The notes under the pieces were generated by a model. That model had not been told where the DNA came from, made no database searches, and saw nothing but the letters and a program-made list of their open reading frames with translations. This document shows, one piece after another, positions 1-7,136 of a DNA stretch of 13,670 nucleotides. This DNA is from JAZKFT01 sp043760535 (GTDB lineage Bacteria > Bacteroidota > Bacteroidia > Chitinophagales > Chitinophagaceae): contig JAYUOV010000147.1 in assembly GCA_043760535.1 (NCBI GenBank), positions 1-13,670 of the forward strand, given 5' to 3'. The position numbers were made by a program, and so were the translations under genes. Each line of letters opens with the position of its first letter. The first letter of the stretch is position 1.

Positions 1-720
1 GTTCCGTTACTTAAAACTCCTGATAAAGTTAAATTTTGACCGGCTGTCGATGTTGTTCCCCCAATGGTCAACCCAAATGTTCCCGTTGCAGAAATATTGG
101 CACTTATGGTTCTTGCTGATCCATAAGCATCTACTCTTGAGCCATTAGCGGTTACAGATAATGGACGACTAAATGTGGCATTGTTAAATTCTAATGCCCC
201 CCCATTTAATACAACCGCATTAGCACTGTTTCCTAAAGCACCGTTAGCTGAAGTTGCTACGTTATTACTAACACGAAGCGTTCCAGCGGTAATGGTTGTA
301 TTTCCTGTATAGGTATTTGTATTAGATAATATTACAGTGCTGGTTAAATCTTTTGTCAAAGAAAGTGTGCCAGTTCCGTTACTTAAAACTCCTGATAAAG
401 TTAAATCTTGACCGGCTGCACTGGCCACTGTTGTTCCCCCAATGGTCAACCCAAATGTTCCAGTTGCAGAAATATTGGCGGATGCTGTTCGAGCTCCGCT
501 AAATGCATCTACTCTTGAACCATTGGCTGTAACTGATAATGGACGACTAAAAGTGCTGGTGTTAAATTCTAATGCACCACCATTTAATATAACTGCATTG
601 GCACTATTTCCAAAGGCTCCATTAGTTGAAGTTACTACGCTACTACCAGCACGAAGCGTTCCGGCGGTAATGGTTGTATTTCCTGTGTAGGTATTTGTAC
701 CAGATAAAATCAAAGTTCCT
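1..720 (-). repeat. Tandem direct repeat of ~378 bp inside the PATR-type gene
   Basis: Two adjacent copies of one unit encode the same ~126-aa segment. For example, the sequence beginning GTTCCGTTACTTAAAACTCC occurs at 1 and again at 373, and TTTCCTGT followed by GGTATTTG occurs at 301 and 679. The offset changes from 372 to 378 because the copy at 373-720 has two extra codons (VASAAGQD against STAGQN). Most differences are isolated substitutions, suggesting a fairly recent duplication. The copy nearer the window start is incomplete, so more units may follow. Confidence 0.9.
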
Positions 721-1505
721 AAAGAACCATTAGCATTTGCGGCCACAATCAATCCACCGCTACCGGAAATAACACCTACGAATTCATGCGTGCCTGCGTT
801 GCCTAAGGTAAGTGTACGGGTGGAAGTTCCTAGAGAAACAGCGTCAGAAAATAAAATGTTTGCCGTATTCGAAGCCAAAGAAACATTGGCAGGTATTTCA
901 CCCAATTGCAGGTCTCCTCCAATCGTTATAGAAGTAGGGTTTGAAATTGTTCTAGTCGCATTTGTAGCAATAGTACCGCCATTAAATGTTACAGCCCCAC
1001 TTCCTAAAGAACTTGTTCCCCTTAAGACAAGTGTCCCGGCACTTAAAGTAAGTCCGCCAGTAAATGTTCCTCCTGCCCATGCAAGCGCACCAGTACCAGA
1101 TTTTGTAAAAGCCGCTGTAGTCGAAGTTGAAAATGACTGACTACCCCCAAAATCTTGGAATACTCCAGCAGAAGTATTAAAATTAATATTTACACCTGCC
1201 GCTCCAATCGTACCTCCCGGGCTCCAGGTTCCTACGCTTGCTCCAAAATTCCATGTATTTGGCATAGGAGAAATATTTCCTCCTGTCGCACTAAATGCGT
1301 TGTTAAAATTTAAAATAGCTCCACCTGTTGTGTTTAATGGAGAAGTATAAGGCCCTCCAACACTTGTACTCCAAACATTACCAGTAATAGTACCTGAATT
1401 TCCAAAGTAGTTGTTGGTTTGCCCAAACGCATTCCCCACAAAAAGCAGGGCAAAAAGGCAGGCTAGGGCAGTAATAAAACGGGGGAAGTGTATTTTTTTT
1501 GTCAT
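1..1505 (-). CDS. Secreted protein with autotransporter-associated beta-strand (PATR) repeats, C-terminus outside window
   Basis: An open frame runs on the minus strand from ATG at 1505 to the window edge without a stop, giving 501 codons of an unfinished protein. Residues 1-29 form a signal peptide: basic MTKK start, hydrophobic core (ALACLFALLFVG), then NAFGQ. The mature part is rich in Gly, Thr, Ser and Asn. Residues ~262-290 and ~388-416 each carry the sequence NTYTGNTTITAGTLR, the signature of autotransporter-associated beta-strand repeats (PATR, PF12951), which build right-handed parallel beta-helices in surface proteins. A ~126-aa unit containing GGALEF, SRPLSVTANGSRVDA and GTFGLTIGGTT is present twice. 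In this phylum such proteins usually leave by type IX secretion, but the sorting domain would lie beyond the window, so the export route is inferred. The frame stays open upstream to an in-frame ATG at 1694 (63 extra codons, stop TAG just before). I chose 1505 because the signal peptide follows at once. It is likely an adhesin or surface-layer protein; the ligand is unknown. Confidence 0.85.
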   Translation of the reverse strand, partial: MTKKIHFPRFITALACLFALLFVGNAFGQTNNYFGNSGTITGNVWSTSVGGPYTSPLNTTGGAILNFNNAFSATGGNISPMPNTWNFGASVGTWSPGGTIGAAGVNINFNTSAGVFQDFGGSQSFSTSTTAAFTKSGTGALAWAGGTFTGGLTLSAGTLVLRGTSSLGSGAVTFNGGTIATNATRTISNPTSITIGGDLQLGEIPANVSLASNTANILFSDAVSLGTSTRTLTLGNAGTHEFVGVISGSGGLIVAANANGSLGTLILSGTNTYTGNTTITAGTLRAGSSVVTSTNGAFGNSANAVILNGGALEFNTSTFSRPLSVTANGSRVDAFSGARTASANISATGTFGLTIGGTTVASAAGQDLTLSGVLSNGTGTLSLTKDLTSTVILSNTNTYTGNTTITAGTLRVSNNVATSANGALGNSANAVVLNGGALEFNNATFSRPLSVTANGSRVDAYGSARTISANISATGTFGLTIGGTTSTAGQNLTLSGVLSNG

Positions 1506-1558
1506 ATAAAGGATTTGTGGAGCAGAGGAATTAGATATAAGATGGTAGGGAATTGGGG

Positions 1559-1600
1559 ATAGTTGGTCGGTTGTTTGGTTGGTCAGTTGGTTGGTTTGGG
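1559..1600. repeat. TTGG/TTGGT low-complexity tract
   Basis: Short imperfect repetition of TTGG and GGTT units. It includes GGTTGG at 1577-1582 and 1589-1594 separated by six bases, and ends in GGGG. The plus strand therefore has several GG doublets in a spacing that could form a two-layer G-quadruplex. Read on the minus strand in the frame of the 1-1505 gene it would encode repeated Asn-Gln-Thr. A related simple tract (GATTGG/GGTTGATTGG, ~2581-2608) lies inside the other surface-protein gene just before its sorting domain. Confidence 0.6.
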
Positions 1601-1919
1601 GCTTGTGTATGTATTGCTTCTTTCCTTCGGAAAGGCTCGTAGAGGCCTCTTTTTTCGGAGAAGCTTTTGTAATAAAGTCTTGTACTGTTCCCATTTTTAA
1701 AATGTTAGTTTTTTTCCGAAACTAGATTTACGCAGTAAAAATTTTAAATTATGGGACAGAATCACCATTTCAGGGATAGAAATAAATTCTTAAACTAAGC
1801 GGTATGTGAGCGCTCAAATAGAAACGAAACAAGCCTTGCATAAAATGCAGATACCTGAAAATGGTTACTATTTCGTTGCGTTAGTTTAATTTATCAGGGT
1901 TTAATAAACATAACTGTTG

Positions 1920-2039
1920 CAGGCCTCACGGCCTGTGATAGCTTGTTACCTGATTATAAATTTGAACTCGTTACTATTCATGATCAGGTAACGGCTGTAC
2001 ACCGGCCGGGAGGCCGGCACCAGATGGGTGGTAGCCGTT
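1920..2039. repeat. Cluster of perfect inverted repeats (REP-like or structured RNA)
   Basis: Three strong hairpins in 120 bp: CAGGCC (1920-1925) with GGCCTG (1930-1935), loop TCAC; GTTACCTGAT (1945-1954) with ATCAGGTAAC (1983-1992), loop 28 nt; and AACGGCT (1990-1996) with AGCCGTT (2033-2039), enclosing CCGGCC (2002-2007) with GGCCGG (2012-2017), loop GGGA. The second and third outer stems share bases 1990-1992 and cannot both form completely. All arms are perfect matches. This resembles interspersed palindromic (REP-type) elements or an untranslated structured RNA. No transposase or coding frame accompanies it. Confidence 0.6.
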
Positions 2040-2048
2040 GCCAACATC

Positions 2049-2083
2049 CAAAAAGCCCCGGGCCGAATTAAGGAACGGGGCTA
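2049..2083 (-). terminator. Intrinsic terminator, minus strand
   Basis: On the minus strand AGCCCCG (2082-2076) pairs perfectly with CGGGGCT (2060-2054) around a 15-nt loop, and a run of five T (2054-2050) follows, the usual rho-independent layout. It lies ~285 bases beyond the stop of the 2367-6764 gene, so that gene may have a long 3' untranslated region, or the terminator may serve a short transcript between them. Confidence 0.65.
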
Positions 2084-2314
2084 TACGCTTAAGGGACGTG
2101 GGTGTTTTTTAGTTTGGAGGCGGTACCAAACATTTACCATTTACGAAAACAGATCTGGTACTGATGGTGCTTATGTTACCACCATTGCATAGTTGTATGC
2201 TTACAGCTACTGCTACAGCCGTGTTGATATAACATGGGTTGGCCTTACCTCCGGGTATTTTATTAATGTTCCGGTAGCCGGTTTTCAGCTTTTCCGCTTT
2301 TTATTGTCTATAAG

Positions 2315-2346
2315 TATAGCCAGTTTGTTTTACAAACATGGCTATA
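2315..2346. other. 14-bp stem-loop just past the stop codon of the T9SS surface-protein gene
   Basis: TATAGCCA (2315-2322) pairs with TGGCTATA (2339-2346), and the inner GTTTGT (2323-2328) pairs with ACAAAC (2332-2337), with one bulged A at 2338 and a TTT loop. It sits 21 bases after the stop codon of the minus-strand gene. No T-run follows on either strand, so it looks more like an mRNA 3'-end stabilising hairpin or a binding palindrome than a standard terminator. Confidence 0.55.
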
Positions 2347-2366
2347 ATAGGAATTGCCTAAAAATC

Positions 2367-5300
2367 TTATTCCTTTACAAACCGAAGCACCGTACCGTCT
2401 GCAAACTTTATCAGGTACATACCTTTTGCAAGCTGCCCTATAGTAACCGGCTGATTGTAGCCAGATAACCTAACCACCTGCAACAGTGATCCTTTAGCAT
2501 CGGTTAATTGTGCATTGGTATTGAGCAATTTTGCTGAGCTCAAATTGATATTCAAAACACTGATAGCAGGGTTTGGGAAGATGGTGATTGGATGATTGGT
2601 TGATTGGTTCATTAGTACTAACGTGCTGTAGGTGAACTTACCATCGGCATCCAGCATTTTAAGGCGGTACCATACTTTGTCTTTGTAAATAGTTGCATCG
2701 GTGTAGCTATAAGAATGGCTGCCATTACCGGCTGCGTTTAGGGTTGCCATTTTCGTAAAGCGGCGGCCGTCGGTACTGCTTTCTAGTTCAAAAGACTTCG
2801 TGTTTTGCTCATTGGCCGTTTTCCAGTTTAGGGTACTGCTGTTGGCTTGTTTGGTGCCATTAAAACTCAGTAACTGCAGGGGCAAAATAGTATTGCCACC
2901 ATTGCCGCCAAAGAATCCGCTGAAACCTGACACATTAAAACTTATCTCCCAACGGTTTAAAGTACTGTTCCAGATGATGTCGGAATTGACGGGGTCTATC
3001 AGCACACCAGGTTGCGTATAACTGCCCGGGCTACCGCTACCATCGCTGCTGGTGCCACTGTATTTGTAAAAGCGGATATTGGCGATACCGGCATTATCGC
3101 CGGGGCCGGTTGGCATATCGTCGCCGTTAAAAGCAAACAGGTTAAAGGCATCAAACTCCGCCTGTGTGGCATAAAGGGTAACTCTTGCCGTAGCGGTATT
3201 TGGATTGTTGGCCGGGGTTATTTCGTAATGCCGCTTCAGGTAAGGGCGTCCGTTAAAACTTGGCTGAGTAGCTTGCACCCAAACTTTAGAATCTACATTG
3301 CCACTTACAGGGTTGGCTCCATTGGGGGTAATAACCCCGATGGCTCTACAGTCGTTTCCAAAAATAAGGTTGCCGCCGGGTACAATGTTTGTGGTAGCCA
3401 TGTCCTGATTAATTGCCAATGTAGCTGTTGTTTCATTTACTGTCGTTGCTGCCGATGGTGCCGAAGGGCATCCGCTTGCCATTACAACAACGGTATAGTT
3501 TCCTTGTGCCGTGGCTGTATAAGTTTGATTGGTGGCACCACCTATCGGGTTACCATCAAGATACCATTGATTGCCGGTAGCTGAACCGGAACCAAGCGTA
3601 ACGGAACTACCTGTGCAGAATGTTGTGAGGCCAGTTATGATAGGCGTGGGTGGAATTGCATTCACCGTCACATTAATCCCAACGGTTCTGGTACACATGT
3701 TTACAGGGTCAGTGATCTCAAAATAGAGCGGATAAGTGCTGCCCGCCGTTAGGTTGGTAACGGTGAAGGTATTGGGGCTATAGGTGCCTGCGGCGTTGGT
3801 AAGGGCGGGTTCTTTGTACCAGGTTGTACCTACTGTAAAACTATTCGCACCCCCTATTTGCAAGGCAGGGGAAAAGGTGGTAGTACTACAAACCGTAATT
3901 GGTGCCACAATCACATCATTGTTGGTGACGTTAGGAATGGGATTGCCCTGCGGGTACTCAATGATGCCGTTGTTGGTCACAGTACCGGAATTGGTATGTG
4001 CCGAGGTTGTATTTTCCCGAAAAAGCCCTGCATTGGTAAAATTTGACGAGTTGAGGAGCGGATGGAACGTTGAAATTTCGCCGCAGGGGTTATTGTTGAA
4101 AGTGGATTCGTTTCGGATGCCATTATTTACCAACGACGCTCCAGTGGTAATTTTAGCGGCGTTATTAAAGGTGCCGGAAAATTGGCGAATCCCGCTCAAT
4201 GACCGGTCCAGGTTGATTTGCCCGCCCGTGTTGTTGTTGAACGTGGCTTGGTTGGCGATGCCATTAGCTCCAACAGTTGCTTTCGCTCCGATGGTGATGG
4301 TCGCCGCGTTGGTGAACGTGCCGGAAGAGTTAAGAACCCCTTGGGCAGTGGAGCGGTCAATATTAAGTTGCCCACCCGTGTTGTTGTTGAACATGGCTAG
4401 GTTGACGATGCCAAAAGCTCCACCAATTACCAGATCGCCGATGTTGATGGTGGCCTCGTTGTTAAAGGTGCCACTTTGGTTCCGAATTCCAGTGGAGTTG
4501 TTTCCAGTTAAATCATTAATGTTGATTTGTCCGCCCGTGCTATTGCTGAACGTGGCTTGGTTGCGGATGCCAACCGCTCCATCCCTTGCCGAAGGTGTGC
4601 TGCTAGTTCCTGCGTTGGTGATGTTAATTGTAGCCGCGTTGGTGAACGTGCCAGAAGCATTATTAAGCCCTGAGGAGTTTAAACCGGTTGCTCGGTTAAT
4701 GCTGATTTGCCCGCCTGTATTGTTATTGAAAGTACTTGCGTTATTAAGTCCATCAACTCCGGTACTTGTGGTTGCTCCAATAGTGATTTTTGCCACATTG
4801 TTAAAAGTACCACTTTGGTTGTAGAGGCCAATGCTCGTGGTATTATCAATTTTAATGTCGCCACCCGTATTGTTATTAAAAGTAGCCAAATTCAATATAC
4901 CCCAGTTGCCTACCGATGCCAATGAGCCAATTATAATACGGGCAGAGTTAGTAAACGTAGCCGAAAACAAATTCGATATACCCGCCGCAAATGAGCGGTC
5001 GATTTGAATAAGTCCCGCACCAGTATTGCTAAAAATTACCCTATTGAAAAGGCCGTCTTTCCCGGTAGCAGCCGATGCCCCAATGGTGATGTTTCCTGAA
5101 TTGGTAAAACTCCCTGCCTCATTGTATAAACCTGTATCAGTCCAGCGGTCAATCTGAATATTGCCCCCACTGTTGGTGAATGTACCTTCGTTACGAATTC
5201 CGTACTTGCCTACATCTGCCATAGACGAACTTCCAATCTCCACCTGTCCGCTATTGGTCACCGTACCGCTGTTAAAGAGAGCGATGGTGTTTCCCGAAAT

Positions 5301-6764
5301 GGACTTAGATCCATTTATTGTCAGACTGGCCATGGCGGCAATGGTGAGGGTAACTCCAGTTCGTACTTCAATAGATTTAGCTACTGCGGCAGTTCCTCCC
5401 AAAATGGTTGGGTTGTTGGTTGTATTTGGAATAGTTACATCGTCTGCTGCCGTGGGTACTGTGCCATCGGCCCAGTTGCCGGAGGTGGCCCAGTTGGTGG
5501 AAATGCAACCTGTCCAGATGTCGTCTGCTGCAGTGGTCAATACTCCTGTATTGGTCGTAATGGTAAAAGTGCCGCCATTGAGGTTTTGTACGATACCTGA
5601 ATTGTTGCTGATGTTGCTGTTGCCGCTTGCCCGCTCTGTGATTATGCCCGCATTGGAGAAGGTGCCGCTGTTGGTGACAATACTGTTGGAAACGATATTG
5701 ATCCACGCTGCGCAGGAGTTGTTGTTAAAAGTACCTCTATTATCAATTCCGGTTCCTCCGATGCTTGCAGTTGCTCCAATAGTGATTTTTGCCACATTGT
5801 TAAAAGTGCCACTCTCGTTGAAAAGCCCAATACTGGTGGCATTATCAATTTTGATTTCACCGCCTGTGTTGTTATTGAACACAGCTGTGGCACCAAAGTT
5901 ATTTAAACCACGCTGGCCTACACTGGCCGAAGCACCAATAGTGATAAGGGCTGCGTTATTGAAGGTTGCCGTATGGTTCAAAAGACCACGGCCAGTTCGG
6001 TCAATTTTAATGTCACCACCTGTATTGTTATTGAAAGTGCCTCTGTTATCAATTCCTTCTCCTATTATACTTGTGGTTGCACCAATGGTGATTTTCGCGG
6101 CGTTGGTAAAAGTGCCACCACCCTCATTATTCAGACCAGCACTGGTGGCATTATCAATTTTGATTTCACCGCCTGTGTTGTTATTGAACATTGCGGTAGT
6201 GCCAAAGTTATCTAAACCACGTGCACCTACACTCGCCAAAGCACCAATCGTAATAAGGGCTGCGTTGTTGAAGGTGGCATCTCTGTTAAAAATGGCACGG
6301 TTAGTGGAACGGTCAATCTTAATGTCTCCACCTGTGTTGTTATTGAAGGTACCCCTATTATAAAGTCCTTCGCCTCCAATACCTGAGACGTTACCCAAGA
6401 TAAGCTGTCCATTGTTTTGAACTGTGCCATCATTCAGAAATGCTGTGGTACCACCACCTCCACTTTTCGAGCCATTCAACGTCAAGCTTGCCGTGGCGGC
6501 AATGGTGAGGGTAGTTCCAGATCGTACTTCAGTAGTTTTAGCTACTGCTACTGTACCCCCCGAAATAGTGGGTTTGTTGGTGGTGTTGGGGATGGTTACG
6601 TCATCAGCAGCATCGGGCACCCCTGCCGACCAGTTTCCGGGGTCGGACCAGCTAATGCCGTTGGTTCCTGTCCAGTTGGTTTGTGCCAGAGTGCTGGTAC
6701 AGAAATAAGTGGACAGCAAAACCACTAATAATAGCATTAATATTTGCTTGATTTTTATTTTCAT
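2367..6764 (-). CDS. Large repetitive T9SS-secreted surface protein (1465 aa)
   Basis: Residues 1-28 are a signal peptide (MKIKIK, then a hydrophobic core, ending STLAQ), so the protein crosses the inner membrane by Sec. Residues 31-416 and 417-~955 are two copies of one module. Each opens with WTG...NW...VP.AADDVTIPNTTN and LTI(A)ATASLTLNGSKS, then runs through degenerate ~40-45-aa repeats with consensus FNNNTGGxIxID followed by AxITIGAxAS, and ends in a variant repeat (FNNNSC or FNNNPC). Such short Asn/Gly/Thr repeats suggest a parallel beta-helix. Residues ~956-1110 look Ig-like, with WY and CxxxxSVTLGSG. Residues ~1111-1290 are an unassigned domain. Residues ~1292-1385 are fibronectin-like (LNWKTANEQNTKSFELE, WYRLKMLDADG). 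Residues ~1392-1465 are a T9SS type A sorting domain (ITIFPNPA, LAKGMYLIKF, final VKE), which sends the protein through the outer membrane and is normally cleaved at the surface. The start has AGGA seven to ten bases upstream. Probably an adhesin or matrix protein; the ligand is unknown. Confidence 0.93.
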   Translation of the reverse strand: MKIKIKQILMLLLVVLLSTYFCTSTLAQTNWTGTNGISWSDPGNWSAGVPDAADDVTIPNTTNKPTISGGTVAVAKTTEVRSGTTLTIAATASLTLNGSKSGGGGTTAFLNDGTVQNNGQLILGNVSGIGGEGLYNRGTFNNNTGGDIKIDRSTNRAIFNRDATFNNAALITIGALASVGARGLDNFGTTAMFNNNTGGEIKIDNATSAGLNNEGGGTFTNAAKITIGATTSIIGEGIDNRGTFNNNTGGDIKIDRTGRGLLNHTATFNNAALITIGASASVGQRGLNNFGATAVFNNNTGGEIKIDNATSIGLFNESGTFNNVAKITIGATASIGGTGIDNRGTFNNNSCAAWINIVSNSIVTNSGTFSNAGIITERASGNSNISNNSGIVQNLNGGTFTITTNTGVLTTAADDIWTGCISTNWATSGNWADGTVPTAADDVTIPNTTNNPTILGGTAAVAKSIEVRTGVTLTIAAMASLTINGSKSISGNTIALFNSGTVTNSGQVEIGSSSMADVGKYGIRNEGTFTNSGGNIQIDRWTDTGLYNEAGSFTNSGNITIGASAATGKDGLFNRVIFSNTGAGLIQIDRSFAAGISNLFSATFTNSARIIIGSLASVGNWGILNLATFNNNTGGDIKIDNTTSIGLYNQSGTFNNVAKITIGATTSTGVDGLNNASTFNNNTGGQISINRATGLNSSGLNNASGTFTNAATINITNAGTSSTPSARDGAVGIRNQATFSNSTGGQININDLTGNNSTGIRNQSGTFNNEATINIGDLVIGGAFGIVNLAMFNNNTGGQLNIDRSTAQGVLNSSGTFTNAATITIGAKATVGANGIANQATFNNNTGGQINLDRSLSGIRQFSGTFNNAAKITTGASLVNNGIRNESTFNNNPCGEISTFHPLLNSSNFTNAGLFRENTTSAHTNSGTVTNNGIIEYPQGNPIPNVTNNDVIVAPITVCSTTTFSPALQIGGANSFTVGTTWYKEPALTNAAGTYSPNTFTVTNLTAGSTYPLYFEITDPVNMCTRTVGINVTVNAIPPTPIITGLTTFCTGSSVTLGSGSATGNQWYLDGNPIGGATNQTYTATAQGNYTVVVMASGCPSAPSAATTVNETTATLAINQDMATTNIVPGGNLIFGNDCRAIGVITPNGANPVSGNVDSKVWVQATQPSFNGRPYLKRHYEITPANNPNTATARVTLYATQAEFDAFNLFAFNGDDMPTGPGDNAGIANIRFYKYSGTSSDGSGSPGSYTQPGVLIDPVNSDIIWNSTLNRWEISFNVSGFSGFFGGNGGNTILPLQLLSFNGTKQANSSTLNWKTANEQNTKSFELESSTDGRRFTKMATLNAAGNGSHSYSYTDATIYKDKVWYRLKMLDADGKFTYSTLVLMNQSTNHPITIFPNPAISVLNINLSSAKLLNTNAQLTDAKGSLLQVVRLSGYNQPVTIGQLAKGMYLIKFADGTVLRFVKE
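4070..6430 (-). repeat. Array of ~120-140-bp coding repeats in two blocks
   Basis: About 13 units encode the FNNNTGG-type repeats: about five in the first module (ending in FNNNSC at ~5720) and about eight in the second (ending in FNNNPC at ~4085). Some units are nearly identical at the DNA level. One ~50-bp stretch containing ATTTCACCGCCTGTG is unchanged at 5832 and 6141, two repeat units apart. Others have diverged to protein-level similarity only. The array should be prone to unit gain and loss. Confidence 0.85.
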
Positions 6765-6809
6765 AAATCCTGTTTATTTTAAAGGGTTACAATAAATTAT
6801 TTTTCTTAG

Positions 6810-6854
6810 TTATGGTTTGTGTACTGTTCTATGGTTTCAATCTACGAACCATAA
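6810..6854. promoter_or_regulatory. Three TATGGTTY boxes upstream of the T9SS surface-protein gene
   Basis: TATGGTTT occurs at 6811-6818 and 6830-6837 as direct repeats 19 bp apart, about two helical turns. The inverted form GAACCATA lies at 6846-6853. The first and third also make a perfect 8-bp inverted repeat, TTATGGTT (6810-6817) with AACCATAA (6847-6854). They lie 46-90 bases upstream of the ATG at 6764, where a transcription factor would be expected to act. Regulation by the adjacent HTCS is a guess from position. Confidence 0.35.
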
Positions 6855-6991
6855 ACTGCTCCAATCAATCACCTCCAGGATTTTGGTACCTGAAAACCCT
6901 AATAGGGAAGTTATTTTTCACCTTGGTTGGTGTTCTCACCGACAATGAATTGGATGGGTTTTGCAATTTGGTTTGCGTTCAGTCGGTGGTA

Positions 6992-7136
6992 GGTGAGGAC
7001 ACCAATGCTCTTAACTTAGGCATCCAGGTTTGAGTTGCCCCCTTTCCCCTAAAGGAGTGACTGGGGTGTGTCTTGATGTTTTTACAAACTTCACTGGATT
7101 GAATTTTGTTAAGTTAAGAGCATTGGTAAGGACACC
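6992..7136. repeat. Nested inverted-repeat element with 18-bp arms (MITE- or REP-like)
   Basis: ACCAATGCTCTTAACTTA (7001-7018) has its exact reverse complement at 7110-7127. Between them sits a smaller hairpin: CCTTT (7041-7045) with AAAGG (7051-7055), flanked by CCCC and GGGG. Outside, GTCGGTG (6982-6988) is complementary to CACCGAC (7133-7139). The element is bounded by an imperfect direct repeat, GGTGAGGACACC (6992-7003) and GGTAAGGACACC (7125-7136). This architecture suits a small non-autonomous mobile element or palindromic repeat. No transposase is encoded in the window. Confidence 0.5.

Larger units (their letters stand above)
1506..2366. other. Gene-poor interval between two minus-strand surface-protein genes
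   Basis: No convincing complete gene is present. Contents in order: an in-frame possible N-terminal extension of the upstream-strand gene (1506-1694, minus); a TTGG-rich tract (1559-1600); a 6-bp-stem hairpin with a TTC loop (1620-1634) and the palindrome AGAGGCCTCT (1641-1650); a T-run at ~1708-1716; the palindrome TGAGCGCTCA (1807-1816); a small hairpin TGCAT/ATGCA (1837-1849); three strong inverted repeats between 1920 and 2039; a minus-strand terminator (2049-2083); a hairpin GTTTGG/CCAAAC (2112-2131); a doubled CATTTAC (2131-2144); ATGGTG/CACCAT (2164-2185); and a long hairpin at 2315-2346 just beyond the stop of the next gene. A 63-codon minus-strand frame without an ATG lies at 2109-2300. 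The interval probably holds the 3' end of the 2367-6764 transcript and the promoter of the 1-1505 gene; no clear promoter match was found. Confidence 0.6.

Noticed and set aside
442..1140. Plus-strand open frames at 442-690 and 790-1140
   Set aside because: They are antisense to the PATR-type coding sequence, which reads continuously on the minus strand with a clear signal peptide and repeat motifs.
3784..6363. Long plus-strand open frames (346 codons at 3784-4824 and 400 codons at 5161-6363) opposite the T9SS gene
   Set aside because: They are the mirror of a repetitive Asn/Gly/Thr-rich coding sequence. Their products are repeats of LLKVP/SPPVLLLN with no domain or signal logic, whereas the minus-strand frame has signal peptide, modules and sorting domain.
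6812..7033. 73-codon plus-strand open frame in the divergent intergenic region
   Set aside because: It runs through the inverted-repeat arms and TATGGTT boxes, has no recognisable domain and no ribosome binding site.
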